Below are positions 16,584-24,994 of a stretch of DNA of 54,551 nt, in pieces. This DNA comes from Caldibacillus thermoamylovorans (GTDB taxonomy: Bacteria; Bacillota; Bacilli; Bacillales; Caldibacillaceae). The DNA is taken from contig NZ_CCRF01000081.1 of the NCBI RefSeq assembly GCF_000751775.1, positions 1 through 54,551 of the forward strand. Reading direction: 5' to 3'. Position 1 is the stretch's first letter, and each line of letters opens with the position of its first letter. Both the position numbers and the translations under genes were made by a program. The notes beneath the pieces are model-generated. The model was not told the origin of the DNA. It made no database searches and saw nothing but the letters and a program-made list of their open reading frames with translations.

Positions 16584-16592
16584 TGCTATACT
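16584..16592 (+). promoter_or_regulatory. Extended -10 promoter of bceAB
   Basis: TGCTATACT is an extended -10 element. No good -35 is visible, which fits an activator-dependent promoter. The bceA ATG is 36 bp downstream with GGAGG ahead of it. Confidence 0.65.
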
Positions 16593-16628
16593 GAACATGT
16601 TAATTTCGATAGAGACGGAGGAATTTGC

Positions 16629-17396
16629 ATGACATTACTTGAGGTAAAAAATCTTAAAAAAATATACACAACCCGGTTCGGCGGCAATCAAGTTCAGGCA
16701 CTCACAGATGTCAGTTTTTCAATAGAGGAAGGCGAATATGTTGCCATTATGGGCGAATCCGGTTCCGGAAAAACGACACTGTTAAATATTTTGGCCGCAC
16801 TTGATAAGCCGACAAGCGGAGAAGTTTTACTTGAAGGAAATAATATTGTTTTGATAAATGAAAAGGAAATATCCGCTTTTCGTCGGCAAAATCTCGGCTT
16901 TGTTTTCCAAGACTTTAACTTACTCGATACGTTTTCATTACAAGATAATATCTTTTTACCCCTAGTTTTATCCGGAAAAGCGTATCAAGAAATGAACAGT
17001 CGATTACAGCCGCTCGCTGAAAAGTTGCGAATTAAAGACATTTTAACAAAATATCCTTATGAAGTTTCCGGCGGTCAAAAACAACGGGCGGCAGTTGCGA
17101 GAGCCCTGATTACCAATCCAAAGCTTGTGCTTGCCGATGAACCGACCGGTGCGTTGGATTCGCGCTCGTCTGATGATTTGCTGCAAATTTTTTCGCAAAT
17201 TAACCAAGAAGGACAAACGATTCTTATGGTTACCCATAGTACAAAAGCCGCCAGCCATGCCAGTCGCGTCCTGTTTATCAAAGATGGGGTGGTATTCCAT
17301 CAAATCTATAAAGGATCTTTATCTACTGAGGAGATGTATCAGAAAATTTCCGATACGTTAAATATCATTGCAACGGGCGGTGCGAGAAATGAGTAA
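16629..17396 (+). CDS. bceA: BceA-like ABC transporter ATPase
   Basis: The 255 residues carry Walker A GESGSGKTT (near 42), Q-loop FVFQDFNLLD, signature VSGGQKQR (near 144), Walker B LVLADEPTGALD and a switch His in MVTHS. This is the MacB/LolD-like class that drives mechanotransmission rather than bulk transport. With BceB it protects lipid II-cycle intermediates from peptide antibiotics. It overlaps the permease gene by 8 bp. Confidence 0.92.
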   Translation: MTLLEVKNLKKIYTTRFGGNQVQALTDVSFSIEEGEYVAIMGESGSGKTTLLNILAALDKPTSGEVLLEGNNIVLINEKEISAFRRQNLGFVFQDFNLLDTFSLQDNIFLPLVLSGKAYQEMNSRLQPLAEKLRIKDILTKYPYEVSGGQKQRAAVARALITNPKLVLADEPTGALDSRSSDDLLQIFSQINQEGQTILMVTHSTKAASHASRVLFIKDGVVFHQIYKGSLSTEEMYQKISDTLNIIATGGARNE

Positions 17397-19365
17397 ATTT
17401 TTCTACGCAAAGCTGGCCATGACGAATATTAACAAAAATCGAAAAACCTATATACCATATATTCTCACGTGCATCAGTACCATCGCCATGTTTTATATGA
17501 TGCATTTTATTTCCGGAAACCCGGGTCTGAAAAAAATGTCCGGTGGGGAATCTCTGATTATGATGTTAAATCTGGGTAACTATGTCATCGGGATTTTTTC
17601 AGTTATTTTCCTATTTTATACAAACAGCTTTTTAATCAAACGGCGAAAAAAGGAATTTGGACTATTTAACATTCTTGGAATGGAAAAGAAGCACATCATC
17701 ACAATTATTGTTTGGGAAACCTTCTTTGTCACTGTTATTAGTCTTTTTATTGGATTAATAAGTGGAGCCGTCATAGGTAAATTAATGTTTTTACTCTTAA
17801 ATAATATTTTACATTTTGCAGTGCCGTTCACATATTTTGTTTCGATAAAATCAATGGGAATGACTGCTGTTCTTTTTATTGGTATCTTTGTCCTTACACT
17901 GTTGAACAATTTACGACAAATTCATTTGGCCAAACCGATTGAATTGTTGCGCGGCGGACAAGTCGGTGAACGAGAGCCAAAGACGAAATGGTTTCTTGTC
18001 TTAATCGGCGTGGCAACACTTGCTTATGGCTACTATATCGCACTTGTTACCGAATCACCATTAGCTGCGATCAATAAATTTTTCTTAGCCGTCCTGCTCG
18101 TTATTGTCGGGACATATGCCTTGTTTACAGCCGGGACTATTGCTCTGTTAAAATTATTGCGGAAAAATAAAGGGTTCTATTATCAAACAAAGCATTTCAT
18201 CAGTGTTTCCGGTATGATTTATCGAATGAAGCAAAATGCAGTTGGTCTGGCTAATATTTGTATTTTATCCACAATGGTATTGGTCATGTTATCGACAACC
18301 GTATCTCTTTACATTGGAATGGAAGATGTATTGAAGACCCGGTATCCGAAAGAAATTGATGTAACAGCCAATAATCTTTCAAAAGAAGCGTCACAATCCG
18401 TGGAAAAAATGATCAAGGAGGAAGCGGAAAAATACCAAGTCAAATTAAAAGATCCGGTGTCTTATCGCTCGGCGTCATTTCCTGCAATCAGAAAAGGAAA
18501 TACGTTTACAACAAACGAAGATACCTTGAAATCATTTACAGATATTTCCATGATTGAACTAATCCCGCTTGATGAGTTCAACCAATTGGAGAAGCAATCC
18601 GTTACCTTGGAAGATAATGAAGTACTACTTTACACGCTTAAAGGTAAGCCAATTAAACATTCAATTATAATCGCAGGACAAAATTTTCAAATTAAGCAAC
18701 AGTTGAAAGACTTAACAATTATTGGCGATGCTTCTGCCATGATGACAGATAGTTATTTTGTCGTTGTAAAAGACGAAGATACCATTAAATCTTTGTATCC
18801 TACTGAAGAACTGGATGCTGTTGAATGGAAAGATTTATCCTATTTTTACGGCTTTGATGTAGATGGGAACGTAAATGAGGAAATTGCTTTGACAAAGGCA
18901 TTGGCTAAAAAATTGAATGAAGCTTCCATCGACGGTCAGGCAGAAGGTCGCGAAGAAGCGAAAGAATCTTTTTACTCCATTTATGGCGGCCTGTTTTTCC
19001 TTGGTCTATTCCTCGGTACATTGTTCATCATGGCAACCGTCTTGATCATGTACTATAAACAAATATCAGAAGGCTACGATGACAAAGAACGATTTGCAAT
19101 TATGCAGAAAGTTGGCTTAAGTAAAGAAGAAATTAAAAAATCGATCAAGAGTCAAGTACTGATTGTCTTCTTCCTGCCGCTTGTCGCAGCTGTTATTCAC
19201 ATTGCTTTTGCCTTTAAAGTCATCACCAAATTATTGGCGCTGTTTAACTTAACAAATATTGGGCTGTTTGCCATCTGTACAGCCGCAACCATTCTCGTCT
19301 TTGCCATGTTTTATGCTTTGGTTTATTCATTAACGGCAAGGGAATATTATAAGATTGTCAGTTAA
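17389..19365 (+). CDS. bceB: BceB-like ABC transporter permease
   Basis: The 658 residues have ten predicted helices and a large extracellular domain between helices 7 and 8 (about residues 310-520), the diagnostic BceB architecture. The N-terminus FYAKLAMTNINKNRKTYIPYI and the C-terminal FtsX-like segment EGYDDKERFAIMQKVGLSKEEIKKSI are typical. The start is ATG 17389, which overlaps the bceA stop and couples translation. The extracellular domain defines antibiotic specificity (bacitracin, nisin or similar), which cannot be read from sequence alone. Confidence 0.9.
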   Translation: MSKFFYAKLAMTNINKNRKTYIPYILTCISTIAMFYMMHFISGNPGLKKMSGGESLIMMLNLGNYVIGIFSVIFLFYTNSFLIKRRKKEFGLFNILGMEKKHIITIIVWETFFVTVISLFIGLISGAVIGKLMFLLLNNILHFAVPFTYFVSIKSMGMTAVLFIGIFVLTLLNNLRQIHLAKPIELLRGGQVGEREPKTKWFLVLIGVATLAYGYYIALVTESPLAAINKFFLAVLLVIVGTYALFTAGTIALLKLLRKNKGFYYQTKHFISVSGMIYRMKQNAVGLANICILSTMVLVMLSTTVSLYIGMEDVLKTRYPKEIDVTANNLSKEASQSVEKMIKEEAEKYQVKLKDPVSYRSASFPAIRKGNTFTTNEDTLKSFTDISMIELIPLDEFNQLEKQSVTLEDNEVLLYTLKGKPIKHSIIIAGQNFQIKQQLKDLTIIGDASAMMTDSYFVVVKDEDTIKSLYPTEELDAVEWKDLSYFYGFDVDGNVNEEIALTKALAKKLNEASIDGQAEGREEAKESFYSIYGGLFFLGLFLGTLFIMATVLIMYYKQISEGYDDKERFAIMQKVGLSKEEIKKSIKSQVLIVFFLPLVAAVIHIAFAFKVITKLLALFNLTNIGLFAICTAATILVFAMFYALVYSLTAREYYKIVS

Positions 19366-19380
19366 CAATGGATTTTCATT

Positions 19381-19411
19381 AAAAAAACTCGGTGATTGCC
19401 GAGTTTTTTTA
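19381..19411 (+). terminator. Terminator of the bceAB operon
   Basis: AAAACTCGG and CCGAGTTTT form a stem around a short loop, followed by TTTTTTT, 16 bp after the bceB stop. Confidence 0.88.
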
Positions 19412-19738
19412 TTCTATGAAAAAGATATTTACAGCAAGTACCGGGTTCTCTTTTAAGAGTATAAAGCAGTACAAAGCTTATCCATGATTTTCAATAGCAC
19501 TCTACGGTAAAAAAAAAATACGATACCAAAAATTAGTGTTTTTTAATTGTTTTTCTACTTCAATAATATACGTCGATGTCGATATTAATTATATGGAAAA
19601 AATATGTTATTCGTATCTCAATATATACAGTTACAATAACCCGACTTCCGGTTATTAGTTTACTCCGCCTAGCCAACCTATATTTGTGATATATTTAACA
19701 AACTAACGTTTAAAAATAATAATTGAGGTGTAAATTAA
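19412..19738. other. Intergenic region upstream of the chemoreceptor
   Basis: The stretch holds one AATAACC/GGTTATT hairpin near 19635-19656 and AT-rich sequence. I looked for a SigD motility promoter and a c-di-GMP riboswitch core and saw neither clearly. Confidence 0.4.
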
Positions 19739-21487
19739 GTGAAGAACAGCATATCCTTTAAAATCATGTTAATTATCGTACTTATTGTTGCCTTAACAGG
19801 TATGACAGTTGGTGGAACGGGATACTTCATCGCAAAAAAACAATTAACCAATGAAGGTAGAAACCAGTTGAAACAAATTGTCGACAATTCAATTGTCCTG
19901 TTAAATGAGTTAAATTCACAGGTGGAGAATAATGAGCTAACACTGGATGAAGCAAAAGAAAAGGCACGTGTTTTATTATTAGGGCCAAAGTTACCTAACA
20001 ATAAGGGCTACGATATCTCGAAATCCTCCTTCTCTTATAATAATTCGGGCTATTTATCTGCCTATGGTCCAGACTATTCTTCTCAATTACATCCGACCAA
20101 TCCGGTAGGTTTAATTCCTGATGATACAACGAATCGAAAAGGAATGGTAAAAGCCGCAAAATCTAATAACCCTGAAAAACATTACTTTGTTTTTCAAGAT
20201 GTAATAGATGAGAAAACAGGTAAGAAGGGAAATAAAGTTTCCTATATGGAAAATTTTGAACCTTGGGATTGGAGCATAGGGATTATTGTTGTAGAGAGAG
20301 AATTTTACAAAGACCTCTATGTCGTCCGTACATATATTATATTAATTACAGTTTCAATTGCTTTATTAAGTATTTTTCTGTTTTACTTTGCTAGCAGGAA
20401 AAAACTTCATCTACTAAAAGCTATTACTAACGCTTCATTAAATATTTCTGAAGGTAATCTGGCAATTGCCCGTCTTCCTGAGTCAAATGATGAAATCGGT
20501 CAATTAGGATACGCCTATAACAAGATGGCCAATCAATTAAAACAACTCATTAGTCGTTTACAAAATACAAGTAATCAACTTCTTGAATCTGCTAGTGACC
20601 TCTCCGCAGTCTCTGAGGAAACAACAGCAACGAGCCAGGAAATTGGGTCTACCATTTCTGAAATTTCTTCCGGAGCAACTGCGCAATCAAACGATCTCAA
20701 CGGTATTGATAAAAGTGTTGTTTTACTTAATCAATCGATTTCAAAGATTCATGAACATAATAACTCAATTAATGAGATGGCAAATAATTCGGAAACAGCA
20801 ACATTACGAGGGAACAAAATCGTTAAAAAGTTAAAAGAAACAAATTCAATTGCTGTTCATGCTTCCGCCGAGGCAAGTAAAGGCGTGACAAATCTCTCAC
20901 ACAAAATACAAGATATTTCTCATATTACCGATACCATTGAAGACATCGCATCAAAAACAAACTTGCTTGCCCTTAATGCAAGTATTGAAGCAGCAAGAGC
21001 AGGAGATAATGGTAAAGGCTTTGCCGTCGTTGCAAATGAAGTAAGAAAATTAGCCGAACAATCAAATCAAGCAACAAAACAAATTCAAGAGATGATTTCA
21101 TTGATTGAAGTAGAAACAGAAAAAACGGTGTTATTAATGGGAGAGTCAATTAACCAATCACAGGAATTGAGTAATTCCGTCAATGCAACCGAAAAGGAAT
21201 TCTTCCAAATTTCTACCGCCATTTTACAAACAAAACAAGCTGTCGATTCACTAAGTCAAGAGCTTGAAAGTCTAACGAATCAAAGCGAAAACATTACCGA
21301 TTCCATAAATAATGCAACAAGTGTAGCGGAACAGTCTGCCGCATCAGTAGAAGCAATTTCCACAGCTGTCGATGAACAAATCGTGGCCATTTCTAACATT
21401 GCCACATCAGCTGAAAAACTAAATAATTTAAGCTATGAAATGACTGAAATGATTCAACAATATTCCGTTAAACAAGAGATCGAATAA
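19739..21487 (+). CDS. Methyl-accepting chemotaxis protein with sCache-type sensor
   Basis: The 582 residues comprise a first membrane helix (about 6-28), a periplasmic-side sCache_2-like sensor (about 30-195; [20 protein letters not shown] and [13 protein letters not shown]), a second helix (about 198-218), a HAMP domain (about 220-275) and a long cytoplasmic coiled coil. The signalling tip is [38 protein letters not shown]. It binds a small extracellular ligand and controls CheA. The start is a GTG with TTGAGGTG upstream. Confidence 0.92.
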   Translation: MKNSISFKIMLIIVLIVALTGMTVGGTGYFIAKKQLTNEGRNQLKQIVDNSIVLLNELNSQVENNELTLDEAKEKARVLLLGPKLPNNKGYDISKSSFSYNNSGYLSAYGPDYSSQLHPTNPVGLIPDDTTNRKGMVKAAKSNNPEKHYFVFQDVIDEKTGKKGNKVSYMENFEPWDWSIGIIVVEREFYKDLYVVRTYIILITVSIALLSIFLFYFASRKKLHLLKAITNASLNISEGNLAIARLPESNDEIGQLGYAYNKMANQLKQLISRLQNTSNQLLESASDLSAVSEETTATSQEIGSTISEISSGATAQSNDLNGIDKSVVLLNQSISKIHEHNNSINEMANNSETATLRGNKIVKKLKETNSIAVHASAEASKGVTNLSHKIQDISHITDTIEDIASKTNLLALNASIEAARAGDNGKGFAVVANEVRKLAEQSNQATKQIQEMISLIEVETEKTVLLMGESINQSQELSNSVNATEKEFFQISTAILQTKQAVDSLSQELESLTNQSENITDSINNATSVAEQSAASVEAISTAVDEQIVAISNIATSAEKLNNLSYEMTEMIQQYSVKQEIE

Positions 21488-21493
21488 AATTTA

Positions 21494-21544
21494 GGGGTCT
21501 GTCTCTCAACTATGACTACTTTTATGCAGAGAGGAGCAGACCCC
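21494..21544. terminator. Hairpin after the chemoreceptor gene, possibly bidirectional
   Basis: GGGGTCTG pairs with CAGACCCC, and CTCTC with GAGAG inside. T-richness is weak on the plus strand and somewhat better on the minus strand (AAATTTTATT), so it could also end transcripts coming from the cas side. Confidence 0.6.
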
Positions 21545-21609
21545 GTTATTCCTGAATTATGCCATTCATTCAACTATAATTTTTTTTACTCCTATACTCC
21601 CGATATTAT

Positions 21610-21641
21610 GTTTCAATCCACACACTCACGAGGAGTGTGAC
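21610..21641 (-). CRISPR. Solitary type I-C CRISPR repeat behind cas7
   Basis: The 32-bp unit reads GTTTCAATCCACACACTCAC then GAGGAGTGTGAC on the plus strand. This is the type I-C repeat family, with its stem intact (CACACTC/GAGTGTG, carrying paired changes relative to the usual CGCACTC/GAGTGCG). In crRNA orientation (minus strand) it ends in GTGGATTGAAAC. No second copy follows, so no array exists here. It lies about 100 bp behind the cas7 stop in the position where cas4-cas1-cas2 and an array would be expected. Confidence 0.85.
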
Positions 21642-21657
21642 CAAGGAGGAATAAACC

Positions 21658-21747
21658 ATGGAAATCAATCATGGAGTTTCGCATCTGGTAAGCGTCAGAA
21701 GTGGCACTGAAGTAAAGACCTGTATCCAAAAACAACAACTCAGTTGA
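21658..21747 (+). other. Possible 29-residue ORF with a perfect RBS, antisense to the cas7 end
   Basis: AAGGAGGAATAAACC precedes the ATG at 21658. The frame starts MEINHGVSHLVSVRSG and ends KQQLS at TGA 21745-21747, overlapping the cas7 stop by 8 bp. It is short and of unknown nature; the ideal ribosome binding site is the only strong argument for it. Confidence 0.3.
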
Positions 21748-22663
21748 CAACTTTGGTATCTTTAAAGAAATTCACAATTTTATGCAGAGTTACTCCATCC
21801 GGCATTTTTTCATCAAAAACAATGACATAGTCTTTATATGATCTTGCAACCTTACTTCGATCACTTCTATGGATTTCAATCTTCTCAAATAACTGATTAG
21901 ATGGCGCATTGCCCAAATAACTTTCATGCGAAAACACATATAATCCACGGCATGCCATCCGGCCGCGTGATGCCGAATGATCTATGTCCCACATGTTAAT
22001 AAGCGACTCCCATAGTCCTTTTAAATCCTCTTCTTTTACTCCTGTCTGGACCCCAAATGAGGGCATATAAAACCCATAGGCGATATATAAACCGTATGGG
22101 ACATAGGCTTTTCTACCCATTTGGCCTGAACGTGCCTCCTCATCAGCAACTTTGCCGTTTTTAATATCATCGGCATTGGTTAATGCAACACGAGTAATGC
22201 TTGATTCCGCAGGGAAAATTGGATCCACCGAGCGTGCAAATGTCAGTTGGACGGCTCCCCGTACTTGACCTGCATTAAATTTTTTGGTGGACATGACAGC
22301 GCCAAACATACGTGTATCAAAATAATGTTCGCACATCCATTGCCGCGCATCTTTCACTGTTTTAGGACTAGTGTCATCTTCTGGTTTTCCTAATTGCTCA
22401 TAAGCTTTTTTCTGCTCATTTGTAAGAATCCCACGATGCTTGACATAAATATCAAAACCTTCCAGATTTCCTCTAGTGAAATAAATATAGTCCCTTATTT
22501 TCCTTTTAATTGCAACATCCGTTACAATACCTTGCATTGTTTCCGGATCAATTCTCGGCAGATTGCCTGCATCCGGATCGCCGTTTGGATTTCCATCCGT
22601 CACATCAAAAACGAGCACAAAATCATAGCGTTTGTTTGGATCAATAATTGAACTTATGTTCAT
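21740..22663 (-). CDS. cas7: Type I-C Cascade backbone protein Cas7 (Csd2)
   Basis: The 307 residues have the Csd2/Csh2-type start YDFVLVFDVTDGNPNGDPDAG, the SSITRVALTNADD region and a Gly-rich palm (ARSGQMGRKAYVPYGLY). Cas7 polymerises along the crRNA spacer and its thumbs flip out every sixth base. The gene begins 3 bp after cas8c, so it belongs to the same transcript. In standard I-C loci cas4-cas1-cas2 follow; here a single repeat and the chemoreceptor terminator follow instead. Confidence 0.93.
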   Translation of the reverse strand: MNISSIIDPNKRYDFVLVFDVTDGNPNGDPDAGNLPRIDPETMQGIVTDVAIKRKIRDYIYFTRGNLEGFDIYVKHRGILTNEQKKAYEQLGKPEDDTSPKTVKDARQWMCEHYFDTRMFGAVMSTKKFNAGQVRGAVQLTFARSVDPIFPAESSITRVALTNADDIKNGKVADEEARSGQMGRKAYVPYGLYIAYGFYMPSFGVQTGVKEEDLKGLWESLINMWDIDHSASRGRMACRGLYVFSHESYLGNAPSNQLFEKIEIHRSDRSKVARSYKDYVIVFDEKMPDGVTLHKIVNFFKDTKVVN

Positions 22664-22666
22664 GTA

Positions 22667-23083
22667 TTACTCCCCCTCAACAACAGTTTTATTTAAATCA
22701 CTTATATTGGCAGCATCAGCAGACATATTTTCTTTTTTCTTGTATATATCTTGTCTTTCATGATAGTAGCCTAGTGCAAACTCAGCCTGTCCTTGCAAAT
22801 CAAGGACAGCCGGGAATTCTTTCAATTGGCCGGTTATTAATTGAATCCTTTGCTGATAACGAACTTCATATCCTTTGTTTTCTTTACTAATTTTACTTAA
22901 ATGCCATTTGCTATTTCTCATTAAAAGCCCGAAAATTGTCCTTGGAGTAGATGAAGCTGCCGCATAGAACCTTGAAGCAATCGTATCGTTTCCCTTTACT
23001 GCTTCGTATTGTACCGCTTCCAATACCGCAAACAACCTGCCGCACAAATAAGGCGGCGTGATTCTGGCTTGATCCAAATCCAC
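22667..23083 (-). CDS. cas11c: Internal cas11c (small subunit) encoded within cas8c
   Basis: Inside cas8c, AGGAGG (23092-23097) lies eight bases ahead of an in-frame GTG at 23083. From there 138 residues run to the shared stop and begin with DLDQARITPPYLCGRLF. In characterised type I-C systems the small subunit Cas11 is made by internal initiation in the 3' part of cas8c, with about this length. The ideal internal RBS supports the same here. The product would line the belly of Cascade. Confidence 0.75.
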   Translation of the reverse strand: MDLDQARITPPYLCGRLFAVLEAVQYEAVKGNDTIASRFYAAASSTPRTIFGLLMRNSKWHLSKISKENKGYEVRYQQRIQLITGQLKEFPAVLDLQGQAEFALGYYHERQDIYKKKENMSADAANISDLNKTVVEGE

Positions 23084-24343
23084 TGTCCATTCCTCCTTTT
23101 TTTGACTAATCAGCCAGCTTTTTATTGCTGCTGCATGTATCCATGCCATACCGCCTCTTGCCTGAATTCTTTTTACCATTTTTGCTATAATCCGCCCGGA
23201 GAGCCTTTTCCCGTAAATGGCCCAATTCATCCAATCTTGGACATCTTCCTTCTGCATCTCTTTTCTTCCATCACGGTACATGCACGCCGCCAATAAATAA
23301 ATGCTGGCCGGTTTTGGCGCTCCCACAATTTGTTGTGCATCAAAAAATTGCCGGATTTGGTTTTTCACCTTCCATACAGGCGGCTCTGCATAGTCGCGGA
23401 CAACCATTCTGGCCTTGTTTGCTGAAAGTGCTAAAATACATATACGATCTAAAGAACCGTGATTTTCGGCCCTTTTGAATGGGGAAGATAAAATGCTCCG
23501 GACTGCATCAGGATCCGGGTCGGATAGAAACGTAAACATGCTGGTCGTTTCCGGATCGTTTTGCCTTGTCCAATACACGTATGTTACATTGCTGATTTCC
23601 ATCATATGCGGGCCACCGTGCTGCTTTTTGTTTGTATATTTTCTCAATAAGTACGAGAGCGCTTGCCCGTATTTTTGCTCACATTCAAAACAAGTAGGTG
23701 CAATCTCCGAGTTTTCCAGTCCGTATGAAAAATAGGCACTTTCATTGGCCGAAATAAGCTTTGTCCTCTCTTTCCCCAAAGAAAATTCAATGGTATGGCG
23801 TTTTACTGCCGGTGCAGAACGTCCGCAAATGAAGCAAACACTATTGTTCTCTTTCTTCGAGCTGCTATTAAACAGAAAATCTCCCCAAAACTTTTTTACT
23901 TTATTATCTTCGTGGGGGAACTCACCTGCTTCCGTCCGAAACAAGATCACGTCAGTTGACTTCATACCGTCTGGAAGCTGCCAGTTTTTCTTTTCCAATA
24001 TCTGCACGATCTTTTGAACAACTTCATTGCGTGTGGCCTCACAGCATTCTTTCAATAATTTCAGATATGCTAGGTGGCATTCCGCTGCTCTTTTTGCATT
24101 GGTGGGATTTTTAGGCAGTTGAAATACATACTCCGCCTTGTCAGTAAGCAAAATAGGCGACACACCCGATGCACGGCTGCGATTCGGGATAACACGCTGT
24201 TCACCTCGCTCAGCCTGAATAAACTCAAAACGGTCATCATGTGTAATTACAACAAACCATTGATAGCTTCTCCGGGCATATCCGACCGGCGGCAAATCAT
24301 TGGCATGCTGTTCGGCAAACTCCACCAGTCTGTGCATATACAT
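22667..24343 (-). CDS. cas8c: Type I-C Cascade large subunit Cas8c (Csd1)
   Basis: The 558 residues match the Csd1 layout. The N-terminus LVEFAEQHANDLPPVGYARRSYQW is typical. The zinc-binding pair CFICG (near 178) and CFECEQKYG (near 222) follows, then a long helical C-terminus that doubles as Cas11c. Cas8c recognises the PAM and recruits Cas3. It starts directly after the cas5c stop (TAG then ATG), with GGAGGTGG in the cas5c end as its RBS. Confidence 0.93.
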   Translation of the reverse strand: MYMHRLVEFAEQHANDLPPVGYARRSYQWFVVITHDDRFEFIQAERGEQRVIPNRSRASGVSPILLTDKAEYVFQLPKNPTNAKRAAECHLAYLKLLKECCEATRNEVVQKIVQILEKKNWQLPDGMKSTDVILFRTEAGEFPHEDNKVKKFWGDFLFNSSSKKENNSVCFICGRSAPAVKRHTIEFSLGKERTKLISANESAYFSYGLENSEIAPTCFECEQKYGQALSYLLRKYTNKKQHGGPHMMEISNVTYVYWTRQNDPETTSMFTFLSDPDPDAVRSILSSPFKRAENHGSLDRICILALSANKARMVVRDYAEPPVWKVKNQIRQFFDAQQIVGAPKPASIYLLAACMYRDGRKEMQKEDVQDWMNWAIYGKRLSGRIIAKMVKRIQARGGMAWIHAAAIKSWLISQKKEEWTVDLDQARITPPYLCGRLFAVLEAVQYEAVKGNDTIASRFYAAASSTPRTIFGLLMRNSKWHLSKISKENKGYEVRYQQRIQLITGQLKEFPAVLDLQGQAEFALGYYHERQDIYKKKENMSADAANISDLNKTVVEGE

Positions 24344-24991
24344 CTAGCCATCCACCTCCTTATACAGATATTCGGGCACATGCAATACACCCCGGTCCAA
24401 TTTGGCATCAAAGAAATAGGGAATGGCACGCGCATTTTTTTGTCCGGGATCTGCGGGATATTTTAAGTCGAATAACATTGGGCCAATATCCATTGTATCG
24501 GGTATTGCCTGATCATCGTCTTCAGGCAGAGAAAAGTGAAGCGAACATTCCCTTGTCCCGAGATAAGGGCGATGAAAGCATTGCCCTTTGTTCACTCTCC
24601 GCAAAAACATAGATGAGTACTTTATTTGATTTTCCATCGTCGGGTTTACTAGCCGCATTTCTGCCGTTATAATATAGGCAACGTCACGCAACATGATTGA
24701 ATGGCGTAACTGCCGGTCATCATCTGTGAAATAGTCCCGCTTGCTTGTGGCAATATTACTGGGTACAATTGAAGCAACTTCATTCCGCAAAATGGAATAA
24801 TACTGAATGGGCTTTAACACGTGAATGCTTTTTATTCGCCACTTGAATTCTGGTTTCCAGAAAATTCCTTCTAAAATACCCCTTGCTGCAGACGGAGTCA
24901 TTACTGGATAAGATACCCTTTCCACTTTCGCTTCCACCCTAGTAAACAGCGCATACTCGCCCCAGACTTTCAGCCGAAAAATTTGCCCCAT
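24344..24991 (-). CDS. cas5c: Cas5c (Cas5d), crRNA-processing subunit
   Basis: The 215 residues contain the RAMP fold start FRLKVWGEYALFTRVEAK, YPVMTPSAARGILEGIFW, and the conserved KGQCFHRPYLGTREC loop. In type I-C this protein replaces Cas6: it cuts the repeat just 3' of the stem, leaving an 11-nt 5' handle, and then caps Cascade. The start is ATG 24991 with GGGAGGAG, right behind the cas3 stop. It is full-length for the family. Confidence 0.92.
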   Translation of the reverse strand: MGQIFRLKVWGEYALFTRVEAKVERVSYPVMTPSAARGILEGIFWKPEFKWRIKSIHVLKPIQYYSILRNEVASIVPSNIATSKRDYFTDDDRQLRHSIMLRDVAYIITAEMRLVNPTMENQIKYSSMFLRRVNKGQCFHRPYLGTRECSLHFSLPEDDDQAIPDTMDIGPMLFDLKYPADPGQKNARAIPYFFDAKLDRGVLHVPEYLYKEVDG

Positions 24992-24994
24992 CAA

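Noticed and set aside
19412-19738. c-di-GMP riboswitch or SigD promoter ahead of the chemoreceptor
   Set aside because: Neither the conserved riboswitch core nor a TAAA/GCCGATAT pair can be found; only a small hairpin is present.
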